Shown here piece by piece: positions 47,095 through 58,046 of a stretch of DNA of 64,000 nt; the stretch's first letter is position 1; each line of letters starts with the position of its first letter. The position numbers were made by a program, and so were the translations under genes. The notes under the pieces are model-generated. The model was not told the origin of the DNA, ran no database searches, and saw only the letters and a list, made by a program, of their open reading frames with translations. This DNA is from Desmodesmus armatus (taxonomy: Eukaryota; Chlorophyta; Chlorophyceae; Sphaeropleales; Scenedesmaceae). Location: positions 1 through 64,000 of the forward strand of contig VIIQ02000838.1 in assembly GCA_007449985.2 (NCBI GenBank), given 5' to 3'.

Positions 47095-50000
47095 AGCAGC
47101 AGCGCTGTGGGCTGAAAGGACCTGTTGCCTGTCTGCAGTTGTCCCCTATTGATGCTTCACCCCTGCTGTTGAAGACGTACAACTGCCCTGTGCTCAAGTT
47201 TGACTATGCGCTGGACTTTGCAAGTTTGGAGGACGCAGCAGCAGCACTGCTGCTGGAGTATCCCATCTTGGGGGGCAGGTAAGTGTCCCTTCACTAGCAG
47301 CAGTCGACTGATTAGTCACTGCCAGTGGCGTTGCACGTGGCCAAGATAGAACTCAGTGACGGTGATTTGTAGGCTTCATGAGGAGGTCTGTGTATGCCAC
47401 CATCATCCAGCAGTTTTTGTGGCTCCAGAATGCGCGCGTCACTCTGCAAGGTGTGCGCACTCACACCCATGCCACTCAACCAGCCTTGAGTTTCATAGCT
47501 ACAGGTGTAACTTTGCTTTGATTTGATCTAGCCTGATACAGGTCACTGTAGCCACGTGTCAGCATGGCACATACAGATTGAGTCAGCAACTTATGCCAAG
47601 AGTCTTGCAGCTCAAGCAGTCACTCAGCAGTCTGCCGCAGACCTACGTATCAGAGGCTGTCGCAGTCAAAAAACACCAACCAGCCAGCTAAGCTAATGAT
47701 TTCAGATGTCAGGAATTAATTAGTGTTGTCGTGCAAGTCCCATCGACTCCACGCATGTCATGCATGTGGTGCATCCTTCCTTGCTGCCGCAGGATGAAGA
47801 AACTGACCAAGCAAGAAGCCGTCAAGATGCCATGGCTCAAGTCAGCACCGTACTGCATCGACGTCTCAGCACAAAATGACGGCATCCTGCTGTGTGAGGC
47901 GAGGACAGAAGCCCCTTGCAGCGCTATCAGCTTGAATGGTGCGCTGACAGCACCGTTCAGCATGACCAGCGGCAAGCTGCAGTTGCCACCATGGTATCAG
48001 GTGAGCTTCCAGCAAAGCCGGTCAGTGTTTTTTGAATTCACCTGAACTTCAGGTAAATACAAAGGGCAAACCTTCCCCAGGTGTTTGACACACCTACTTG
48101 AATGAGCAGCCGATGCGCAAATGCTGCACTGCAAAGTTTGGCAATCTAGACAGTATTGACTGAGTGCCAAGCTGAAGCAAACAGCTCAGTTCAGAGTGTC
48201 GCATGTTGTGCGCGCTCTGTGGGCGCTCTTGCCAAGTCCTGCTGAGCAGTCCTGAGGTAGTGCTGCAAAACTCTGCAATTTGACATCAGGCTGCTACACC
48301 CCTTTGTGAAAGGCATGCGCATCATTGATCACCAACAGGCTGGTGATGTGACACGCACACGTGCCACAATGGCATCCACTTGTCACCATGCATGCAGCAC
48401 ACCGTGTGGTGCGCCGGCCGGACGCCGTGAAGCTGTGGCCACTACATCACGACATTTTGCACGCACAAACCAACTCCAACCCTGCTTCAATTGTTGCTTC
48501 ACTTAGCGATCACTGCGAGCCACACTCCACCGCGCCTCAAGCTGTTTCCAATTTTCTCACTGCCGTCTTCATTTTCACGCAGCCCCTGGACATGTCCCAG
48601 CTGCTGTCAGGCAAGGAGCCCCTGCTGAAGCTGCAACTGACACACTGCGGTGATGGAGGGAGCATCCTGGCAGCCACAGTGCCACACCTGCTTGTGGGTG
48701 AGTGGACGCAGTCACTTTGTCACTTTGTCACTTTGTCTGACGGCCTGAGCTCAAGACACGGCGTCATATGTATACCCGGGTATACCCGGTATCCTGGCAC
48801 TGCTGGCGGTGCTTGTAAGGGGCAGCCAGAAAGCTCAGGACACCACCATTGGCAGTTGCGCCTGGCATGCCGCACGCTGCACACTCGGCACAGCATGTTT
48901 CTCTTTGTGCACTGTACGCCTGACATCAACAGAGTTAACACCTCCTTGCCATACAAGGCTGCAGTCAACAGTGTAAGACAGAACAGGCTTGGACATGCCG
49001 CACATGGCATGCAAGCTAGTAGAGTCTGCAGAGCTTCTGAGTGAGCTGCTTGCTATGTCTGCCGTGCTGCCTCATTTTAATACTGCTTGCAGACAGCCAC
49101 TCCTCTACCCTCCTGCTGACACGGCTGTCCCAGCTGTACCGCAACCATGCCAGCAGAGGCAGTAGCAGCAGTACGAGTGTGCCCGATGCAGACGTCATTG
49201 CAGCTGCAGACCTGGAGGTTGTTACCGCTGTGGGAGCTGGTGGCGGAGAGATGGGTGCGCTGTTGTGTCAACAACAGCAAAACGTGCCTTGCAAGAAGCA
49301 CGGCAAGAGCTAAGCATGCTGTTGCAGTGCGCAAGCCCATGGTTCTGCGTGGCCTGAACCCTGGGTGCATCAGCTTTGCTGATCATGATCAACGCATGCT
49401 AGTAAATCAGACCTGCAGTGCCTGCCACTGACCTGAGTCACCATGGTGGTGCTGGACATGTTCCAACTGCGGCATTTCTTCATCGCATGTTGCCCCCCAT
49501 CCTGCGGACATGGTTGGTGCTGCAGGCGCACCGTCTGCTGCCAAGGCAGGCAGCTGGAGCAAGGCTCAGCTGCTGCCTGCTGATGTGGCACTGTTTCAGG
49601 CACCCAAGGGCTGGGACAGCCCAGCAACACTCAAGGTAGGGATGTCCACTAGTTTGACATTCAGTTACTAATTATGTGCTATGGCATACACAGTATAAAG
49701 TATATGCAGCCAACAGCAGTCACTGCTGCCGGCGATCCTCACCCTGGCACACAAAGTGCGCCGCAGGGGCACCTAGGCTGATGTATGCCATACATGCACC
49801 GCGACTCGCTACGCACACGTGTTGTGATGAATCATTCGTGTGACACGTAAGCGTAAAAGGTTTCCTTGTGTTTCTGCTTTTGCAGGGGCTCAGTCTGGAG
49901 CTTCAGTCTCCAGAGCCTGCCAGTCTGGGCAGTGCACTGACCTGGCTATCAGCTGCTGTCAAGGCAGGCATGGCAGCAGCCCAGAAGTTCCCTGGTGGCA

Positions 50001-51006
50001 CCAGCAGCCTGACCAGCTGCCTGCTGACCATCCCCAAGGAAGATGTGAAGCAGCTCAAGGTGAGGGGTTGCCTCTTCCTTGTTTGTGTTGGAGCTTTTTC
50101 CTTGTAGATTCCTGATGGGTGGTGGGGGCCATCCAGTTTGCGGGGCAAAAAGTGCTGCGCTCTCACTAGAGAGACCACAAGCAACAAACGGTTTATCAGC
50201 TGCCCAGCCCAGAGGTTCCCTGGTGGCGCCAGTAGCCTCACCAGCTGCCTGCTGATCATCCCCAAGGCAGACGTACAGCAGCTCAAGGTGACGGCGGTCT
50301 TTGGGGTTGATGGATATCCATCAATCGAATGCCAATCGATTACCGGGTAAAACTGCTGCACTGGAACCGTAGGCTTGTACTAGTGACAACGGATCGAATT
50401 GCAACGTTGCCAGCTGTCACCACTGAGGCGTCGCTGTCAGGGCTTGCTATTGACAATCCCAACGGTTGTAAGGCACCAAGCGGTATGATGTTCAGCACGT
50501 TGCTTGCACATTACCTGCAGGCTATGGCGTCAGCTGGCAGCTTGGGTGGGGCTGCCAAGTTCATCTCTACAAATGACGCCGTGTCTGCCTTGGCGTGGCT
50601 GACCTTCTGCGACGTAAGGGGCAGGTAAGGCACACACAGTTGCTCTGGCATTTGGTGCTAGCTGCCACGTCCTGTACTTCAGTGGAGGAGGGGCAATGAC
50701 TCGCATGCATGAAGCACATGTAAGTCACAACCTCTGGCTTGGGGGCTGAACCCAGGCTGTGGCGCTCCAAGTGCAGGTTGCGCAGCGGCACTGTTCAATG
50801 GAGGAACGCCAACAGTTCTGCTTCTCATTGCAACGCCAACACTTGGCATACATTCATCCCAGCAGCATTGCAGCATGCTGCAATTGCATTCCTGCGCAGG
50901 AGTTTCATTTGAAAACAACAGGAAAGGGTCGCATCGGGCTTGCGTGTCAGCGCCACCCGAATTGCTTGCCCATCTGTACGCTTCCTGCAGGCCTCTTCCC
51001 GGCAGC

Positions 51007-51097
<91 letters not shown>

Positions 51098-52394
51098 GTC
51101 ACGCACCCCCCACCAACCGTGGGCTACTGAGCCGCTTTGGCTGCATGGGCGGTGGCACTGCAGATGGCAGTGGGAGTGGCAGTGGCAGTGCTCAGCAGCA
51201 GCAGCCTGGTGTGTTGGGCCTGGCTGTGGACCTCAGGCAGACTTGCAAGGACCTACGGGACCAGCTCCCCGCAGACTACTTTGGCAACGCCGCATGGTGA
51301 GCCTGATGAAGCCTAACCGTTGGATGCGGCAGCATTGCAAACCAACATTCATGGCCCAAAACGTGCGACAGCTGTGACACTACCTCAGACTATTGCATGC
51401 CGGCAGTCCTGACTTGGTGTTTCAGCACCAATCACATAGGCTGGTGCCCCACTCGGCAAACTCAGAACACCCTACCAATCACACAGTGCCGGGCCCCTCT
51501 ACACTTGTGTTGTGCAGGTGCCTCCACGTTGCAAGCCCCAAGCTCTTGTAGTTCGTGAGGCCACGCCACATTTGCATATTATCAGATAAGCTAGTCAGCA
51601 ATTGCAAGCATGTGACACTGCCCTATCCTCCATGCTCTGCAGGTGCCTCCACGTGGCCAGCCCCGAGCCCTCCGCCGCCCCCAAGGCCGCCAGCCTGGCT
51701 GGAGCTGAGGCCCACCACGAGCCTGAGGTCTGCGGCTTTGTGCCTGCGCTGCAAGCTGCAGCAGTGGCAGTGCGCGGGGCCCTGACCAACTTCAGGGAGA
51801 CCCCAGAGGCAGGCAGCAAGGTGCTGCAGCTGATTGCCGCGCTGCAGGCAGCACCCACCTCTGTACTGGTGAGTGTAGTGGCACTCGGTACAGTACCATG
51901 GCATGTAGGCACTGTGACGGTCGCATCTTTCATCATTGATAGTGTGTACTGCAGGCTTGCAGCTTGCTCCCTTCATGCCGGCAGTGTTGACAGATACAAT
52001 CGTGCACTGCAATAGTATGCCTGTCTTGACCCAACAGCAAAAGTGACGCATGGCCATCATGGCAACTGAGCCGCCCCATGCTCATCAGCATCCCCCATTG
52101 TCCTGTGTCCCTCCCCTACAGGTGCGCAATCTGTCCTGTATGGCAGTACAAGTTGATGCCTTCATAACCTCCTGGAACTTCCCCATCGACACAATCGACT
52201 TTGGTCAGGGCCCCGCTGCCGAGTATGCTTGCTTTGTGAGGCCCACACCCCCTTGGCAGGCTGCTGTGCTACCTATCAGGGAAGGGGAGGGTGCGGTGCA
52301 GCTGCTGCTGACTGTGCCGGTGTCTGCGGTTGCTGCACTGAGGCGGAGTGCTGTGCTGCAGCAGCTGGTGCCCAATGCAACATTTACATCATGA
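47095..52394 (+). CDS. HXXXD (BAHD-type) acyltransferase
   Basis: Exons: up to 47278 (5' end unresolved), 47793-48000, 48583-48697, 49093-49254, 49526-49635, 49886-50059, 50521-50624, 50991-51296, 51643-51868 and 52122-52394; all phases agree. Family knowledge: BAHD enzymes transfer acyl groups from CoA thioesters to alcohols or amines, usually in the cytosol. Order of hallmarks: LQLSPIDA, ALLLEYPILGGR, IDVSAQNDGILLCEA, EPLLKLQLTHCGDGG, catalytic VPHLLVD (His and Asp split by the 48697/49093 intron, D made by G plus AC), STNDAVSALAWLTF, LAVDLRQTCKDL, LPADYFGNAAW and the structural SWNFPIDTIDFGQG, equivalent to DFGWG. A poly-Ser run of about 27 residues, a pure CAG tract, sits before the VDLR strand. 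No ATG was found in frame before about 47007, so the start is open. Substrate unknown. Confidence 0.82.
50200..50290 (+). repeat. Copy of acyltransferase exon end (FPGGASSLTSCLLIIPKADV) plus donor
   Basis: The exon end KFPGGTSSLTSCLLTIPKED followed by VKQLK|GTGAGG (49984-50065) recurs about 225 bp later (50209-50293) in the next intron as RFPGGASSLTSCLLIIPKAD, with donor GTGACG. Confidence 0.85.
51008..51088 (+). repeat. (CAG)n tract coding poly-Ser in the acyltransferase
   Basis: About 27 pure triplets, read as AGC (Ser) in the gene frame. It lies directly behind the CTGCAG acceptor of exon 50991-51296. Pure tracts of this length tend to vary in length. Confidence 0.85.
51518..51700 (+). 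repeat. Partial copy of acyltransferase exon 9 start
   Basis: At 51519 a CAG acceptor is followed by CLHVASPKLL and a stop. The true exon (CLHVASPEPSAAP) begins at 51643. The two acceptors and about 30 bp of exon are alike. Confidence 0.8.
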
Positions 52395-53160
52395 GGAGCG
52401 ACTGCCTTGGCGGCATTTTGGGGCTACAGTTGACAGTGTTGATTTTGTGCATGGCCCTGCTGCCAAGTATGCTTGCTTCGTGAGGCCCACACCTCCATGG
52501 CAGGCGGCCGTGCTACCTATCAGGGAGGGGGAGGGTGCGGTGCAGCTGCTGCTGACTGTGCCGGTGTCTGCAGTGGGTGCTCTGAAGAGGAGCGCTGTGC
52601 TGCAGCAGCTGGTGCCCAATGCAACGTTCGCATCATGAGGAGTGATCAATCCACGTTTTGATCAAACCGATAAACTTGTGAGGCTGCAGTCAACAGCATT
52701 GCCAGGGCCCCGCTGCCGAGTATGCTTGCTTTGTGAGGCCCACACCACCCTGGCAGGTGGCTGTGCTGCCCATCAGGGCAGGGGAGGGTGCGGTGCAGCT
52801 GCTGCTGACTGTGCCGGTGTCTGCGGTTGCTGCATTGAAGAGGAGCGCTGTGCTGCAGCAGCTGGTGCCCAATGCAACGTTTATGTCATAAGGCATGATT
52901 GAGTGGCAGTTTGAGGCTACAGTTGATTGTGTGATTTTGTGCACGACCCAGTTATCCGATAACAGTGTCTGATGCTTTGCCTGCTTGTCGCATGTAAGGC
53001 CCACACCCGCTTGGCAGGCGGCTGTGCTGCCTATCAGGGAAGGGGAGGGTGCGGTGCAGCTGCTGCTGACTGTGCCTGTCACCGCAGAGTCTGCGGTTGC
53101 TGCACTAATGTGGAGCGCTGTGCTGCAGCCGCTGGTGCCTGGCACCATGGCATGCAGCAT
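52395..53160 (+). repeat. Three extra tandem copies of the acyltransferase last exon
   Basis: The last 65 codons (GPAAEYACFVRPTPPWQAAV to QLVPNAT and stop) recur at about 52436-52637, 52700-52890 and 52985-53150. The first extra copy is nearly intact but reads VDFVHG in place of DFGQG. The second has frame changes, and the third loses the GPAAEY start and ends LVPGTMA. All lie downstream of the first stop at 52394. Confidence 0.9.
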
Positions 53161-53229
53161 TCACAGGATGGAGTGGCTTTCAGCTGGATGGGTGTTGGAC
53201 TGCACGCCGTTGGCATCCCTGTGCATTCT

Positions 53230-53530
53230 GAAGTGCGTTTGTTCTGGCTATGGGCACCGATTTCGTATGGTGCAAACTGAGTTGGCACTGGTTCCGTATG
53301 TTGTGGCGGCAAGCACTGCTTTCATCCGTTGTGAAGTTGGCACTGGTTTTTTTTGTGGCTGTGCGCACTCGTGTCAGATGTTGCGGCTGTGGGCACTAGT
53401 TTCTGTTGTTGTGGCTACGTGCAGTGCTTTCAGATATTGTGGCTGTCACGACAGTCGGCACTGATATCATAAGTGGTGACAATGGACACAGGTTTCATAT
53501 GTTGTGGGGGCTTGGGCTGCTTGCTGTGTT
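53230..53530. repeat. Degenerate tandem repeat (about 40-50 bp)
   Basis: Loosely repeated words gttggcactggtt, ttgtggctgtg, tttcatatgttgtgg and gtgctttcagatattg. Unit borders are unclear. No coding potential was seen. It follows the last-exon copies of the acyltransferase. Confidence 0.45.
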
Positions 53531-54012
53531 TGCGTACCGGGAACAGCTTGGACTGTACTGTGCACGGCGCCAGCAGCGGCATCTCATATAATCATGGGCC
53601 ACGAGCCTCATGCACATGGCATGCGCATGCTGGCTTTGATGGCACCAACAAAATGCTGTGGCCGACTATGCACACATCCTGTTGAACCCCAGCCTTCTGC
53701 TTCCAAAGCAAAGGCCAGGCCTGGGGGGGTTCACAATTCACGGTTATCTGACAGGCAGGCGCAGCTTGCGGCATACTATGAAGTTCTACTAGAAGTTCTG
53801 GGTGGGTGCTGGGTGGGTGCTGGGTGCCTCATGAGATGTAAGGCAGGCATAATGATGGTGTGGGGGCATATGGATTTGCCGGTTGCCACCGTGCCACCGT
53901 CTCGGAGACGCGCACAGTATGTGCTCCTTATCCAAAGATGCCTGCCGCAGGCATTTTTAGATGAGGCTGCTGACAGTCACTGACGTTGAACGCTGTTGTT
54001 TGGTGAGGTTAC

Positions 54013-54435
54013 ATGTCAACCTGTCTCCACCTGTGCGAGACGGCCAGTGGCCGTTATGTGGCCTACAAGAGTGAATATGAAGTTGGCCCAGAGCTGTCAG
54101 CTGTCTGCAGAGTTTGCAGCATGCAGCAACTGGACTCCACTTACGGTAGCCATTCACTCCTCTTAGGTGACATCTCCAAACTTCTGCTCTGCCCACGTGG
54201 CAACTTCAACCAAAAAAGTTACCATATTGCATGCCACAGCCTGTTGCCAAGCAAAGAGTTTGACCAAAAGCTTGCTGAGCTGGTGATGCAGCTCATCACC
54301 AAATCATCACCCAGTAGGCCACCCCCAGACCTCTTCAGCCTGAGACCGGCTGTCAATGGGGCTGGCAGTATCCGCAAGTGCGGACTGCGCTACCGTAAGT
54401 TACGTACTGTACAGTATGAACTTCATACTAGGTAG
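54013..54435 (+). CDS. Possible small unrecognised ORF (140 aa)
   Basis: ATG at 54013 opens a 140-codon frame with mixed, non-repetitive composition (DISKLLLCPRGNFNQKSYH, EFDQKLAELVMQLITKSS). It has no recognisable domain. Part of it may be interrupted by splicing at CTGCAG near 54110. It could equally be 3' UTR sequence of the - strand gene that ends at 54513. Confidence 0.25.
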   Translation: MSTCLHLCETASGRYVAYKSEYEVGPELSAVCRVCSMQQLDSTYGSHSLLLGDISKLLLCPRGNFNQKSYHIACHSLLPSKEFDQKLAELVMQLITKSSPSRPPPDLFSLRPAVNGAGSIRKCGLRYRKLRTVQYELHTR

Positions 54436-54512
54436 TACCTATACTGTACAGGTATTCCGAATGCACTGCCCGGGACCGAGTCCCATCCTCTGCACTAGCC
54501 ATTACACACAGC

Positions 54513-55328
54513 CTACTTCAAGACCTTCCTGCAGCGCAGACCCACTGACAGGATGTGAGAGGCTGGGTCTGCTGTCATCTCTCCAAACACACCAGTAATC
54601 ACATGGCCAGCAGGGCATGCCACCAACCTGGCATCCCCCACCCTTCCGCCAAAGCTCTGGCAGCCAAAAAGACTCGGCTTGTCTGTCAGCAGGACAATGG
54701 AGTCGATGAGATCGCCAGTAGTCAGCAGCATGCCACGCAAGCCGGTCACCGCGTTGGAAGACAACCTCAAACGAACGCTGCTGCGTGGGTCAACCGTCGG
54801 GCGGTCAGGCAAGGGTGCAGATAACTTCCGGCCATTGCTGCAAACAATGGGATCGAAAGCCGCGACGACTGTGATTGGTTCTGCGCCCATTGCGAACCCT
54901 TTGCCGTCCTCGAGCATCGTAAATTGGGTGATGTAGGAGCCCTCAGGGCAGGAGAGATCGTAAGTGGAGCGGGCTTTGGCCGAGTTGCCACCGATAGCCG
55001 GGACCCGCACTTCACTCTCTGCAGCGAATGTGGGCACAGCTAGGGTCAATGTGACTGCATGAGTTGGGTGAGTGTGCTGCTTGTGCGCATTCCGGATGAA
55101 GGCTGCGCAGAGTGTCATGGTGCAAGTGCGGTGAGCATTGAATCGAGCATGCCATGGGTAAACAGCATGATTGGCAATCACAGCGGCTGCTGGCCTGGCA
55201 TCATGATTGATGACTGCAACCTTGTTGATTGGCAAAAACATATGGTGCAGCCTTGTGATGTGATTCCAGACACTCAAGACTTGTTGCAGACTCACCTTGG
55301 TCACTAGCAAGTCGAAGCTGAGCAGCTG

Positions 55329-55409
<81 letters not shown>

Positions 55410-55721
55410 CGCAGTTGGTCTCAGGTGACATTCACATGGGTGCTTGCTGTGCCTGGAGTCAACCCTTGTCCCTATTCCACACTAAGCTCTTTGCTCAGCA
55501 CTTGTGGTGCAACTGTCACCACTCAGGAGAGATGTGTGCTCCCGCTGACCCTGCAGACTAGCATGACATTCAAGTGCGCGTCGTTCTATACCATCAGGGT
55601 CTGGACCGAGCAGGGCGACGGGCAAGAGTTTCGGCGATGCGCCTCCTTGCTCACCTGAACCTGCGACCATTCCGCACACAAGCAGTAGCACAAAGCCAGC
55701 GGTCGTCTTTGCTGTGGTCAT
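54513..55721 (-). CDS. Small secreted protein with jacalin/agglutinin-like C-terminal pattern
   Basis: Exon 55655-55721 gives ATG and a signal peptide (MTTAKTTAGFVLLLVCGMVA). Exon 54513-55018 follows in phase 1 (G plus AG makes Glu), giving about 190 aa in all. The mature part reads YDLSCPEGSYITQF, AVTGLRGMLLTTGDLIDSIV, then FGGRVGDARLVACPAGHVIT followed by GVFGEM and ends LSVGLRCR. The glycine pattern and the I.G..G..IDSI.L motif are reminiscent of beta-prism lectins of the jacalin type, with paired Cys. This is resemblance only. Two donors 6 bp apart (GTTCAG or GTGAGC) fit the same phase. The intron contains a long CTG tract. A TGTAA motif starts a few bases after the stop, and another lies near 54010. 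Confidence 0.55.
55341..55409. repeat. (CAG)23 tract in the intron of the small secreted gene
   Basis: Twenty-three uninterrupted CAG units on the + strand (CTG on the gene's strand), preceded by a short CA run. It is the longest pure non-coding triplet tract I saw here. Confidence 0.9.
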
Positions 55722-58046
55722 TGTTGTGTGCGATATGTGGATCAGCTTGCACTCTTGCCCGCGCACTTGTCGTGGCGAAGGGAGCGATGGATGAGATCAG
55801 GAAGCGATAGAAAAACCTTGAGCTAGAGTAGCTATATAGTGCTGGCTTGTTGGCAAGCCATCATGCAAGGTCCGCTGATCAACTTGAATGTTGCCTGCTG
55901 TTCGATCGACCAACGGCGAATGGCGCTGGCCCATCGCTGGCCCAGGGTTGACCTTGCACATTTCACGATGTGAGTGGCAATTAAATTGACTGAAGATCCT
56001 TAATTCACCCAACGATGCGGCGTCGCACTTACCTTCAAAGCCAGGCTGACTCAGCCTGGCCAGCGGCTGCCTTGGATGCGTACGGACGGGATAACAAGGG
56101 CAGGCGGGGTGCCCTAGAATCTTTCGTCGAATTGTGCAGAGCATCGGTTAGGTTTGTAATATGCTGACCGCCAGGCTGCAGCCGCTGCCGCCGTGACATG
56201 TCACGGCCTGTCGACAGGCTGTCAAAGTCTGTCACAGACTCCAGCAGTGCTGGATGAAGTGTGGTAGGACCACTTGAACTCCATCGGGGCCGAATTTTTC
56301 AGATGGCCCTTCCGGTTGGTGGCATCCCCACCCAGGTGGCATCCCCACCCAGGCCCTTCCCCTTCTGCAAAACAAAAACAATTTGTATATTGCACATAAA
56401 GGCGGAGTCTATTAGGCCCTGGCAGTACCTACCGTATGAGTAGGCTACTCGCCATGGAGCAGTGTGTCATGGCATTTGCACACAAGTTGCTAAGTCTTGA
56501 ACACCTGGGCAACCGTGGGTCCTCATGATATGATTGTCAGCCATCAAGGTTGGCAAGTGAGGCTTAGCTTGGTGAGGCTCACCACGATGCTAAGCTCGTC
56601 AGTGCCGATTGCGAGGCGTCACTCCGGCTGGCAGCCTTTTGCTCCACTAGCCTCAGGCTCAACCCTGAGTGCTCAGGCTCAGGCTCAGACAACGGTTGGC
56701 CACAGCCTGTGGATGGCTGGGCATCTGCCATATGTCCGCACTAGCTTGATTGCGACACTTGCCTGTGGGGCACCTGGGGCCAGCTCTGCCCAGCAAGCCA
56801 CCCCCTCAAATGCAGTGTCAGTGCTGGCACCAACAGCCTGTTGTGCCATCCTGACTCAGGTCGCCTGTGCAAACATCATGATGCTGGGCTAAGCAGGTGT
56901 GTTTGCCTGGCGAGCCTTGATCGAGGGAAAGGCCCCCGGGCAGTGTAGCTCCGCATGTTCCGTGCCACGGAATCTTGGAGCCCAATCTGCCAGTACCCCC
57001 ATGGGTTCGCAGATTGTCACAATGCAGGCTGCACAGTATCTGGTACTACCCGGTACTACCCTTGGGCCAAGCCTTGATTGGCAGGGCCACATTGGGCCAG
57101 CTTTTGGAGTTGCGGCACGATACTAGTAAGACTCTTAAGCGGCTTTGGCGAAGCTGCCCCCCCCCCCCCCATGGACTGTTGGCCAACATGTTGGCCTGTA
57201 CAGTGATGTGTCGGCGTGTCTCAGGCTACGCTAGTCACTGCCCTGTCTAGTGGCACTAGGCTATGCTGTGTCTGAGGCCATCTGCCAGACGGAGGCAAAG
57301 CGGCTCTCTACACAGCACACCGTGACAACTTGCAGCTGCGAGTGGAGCCACGGCTCAGTGCGAACAAACACTGAATGGTCAAGCAAGTACGCGCTGATGG
57401 GATGCTCACTGTTCCCTGATCTGCGAAGTCAATATGTTTGGACCTTGCTCACAGTTGACATGGTGTGGGGCAGTGCATTGCATAGCACAGTCAACTGCCC
57501 CATCGCCCCATCCTGCCAGCTTGACTTGGGTCACTATCAACGCCAGTAATCATCGCCACGTCAGATCAATGGATAAAAGAATTACATGGTGGGTACGACA
57601 ACAGTTATTGTCGTTGCATCTGTCGCAACCTCGAAGTGTGATGTGTGACGCAGTTCAAACAGCTGGCACAAACAGCTGGCACACGTCAGAAGAAGAGGAT
57701 GGAAGCCAGATCTTACGCTTCACCTGAATCTATACAGACGCTTTCAGGGGCCGCCAGGTCACTCACGTTGCCCTCTCCCCGGATTGGCGAACTGCTGCTG
57801 TCCTTCCAGCACCGTTGTCGAGCCAGCTGAGCTATACAAGAGCATACAACTGTACATGTGAGTCTGTGTGACTGTTTCTGACCTCCATGCACGTGCTACG
57901 GCGTCCGGCTTGCTTGAACCCGGGCTGCTGCTGTCACAACAGCACTGTTGTGCCCAGCCTGTCACAGCACAGGGAATCCATGTGACTGTAACAGTGATGC
58001 AACCAAGTTCCCCTTCAGCTGAAACGGTGTCCTCCTGCAGGCAGCC
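55722..58046. other. Intergenic region with no supported gene
   Basis: Several open frames of 60-131 codons occur (for example 56497-56892 and 57250-57549), but none has recognisable motifs or convincing splice structure. Promoters for the - strand secreted gene and the + strand MYND gene should lie at the two ends. A possible upstream non-coding exon of the MYND gene is suggested by the CTGCAG just before 58041. Confidence 0.4.

Noticed and set aside
48770..48800. Palindromic gtatacccgggtatacccgg as an operator
   Set aside because: It lies in an intron of a eukaryotic gene with no partner evidence; short palindromes are expected by chance.
56497..57549. Open frames of 99-131 codons in the 55.7-58.0 kb gap
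   Set aside because: No domain, no splice support and no repeat or codon signature that separates them from chance frames.
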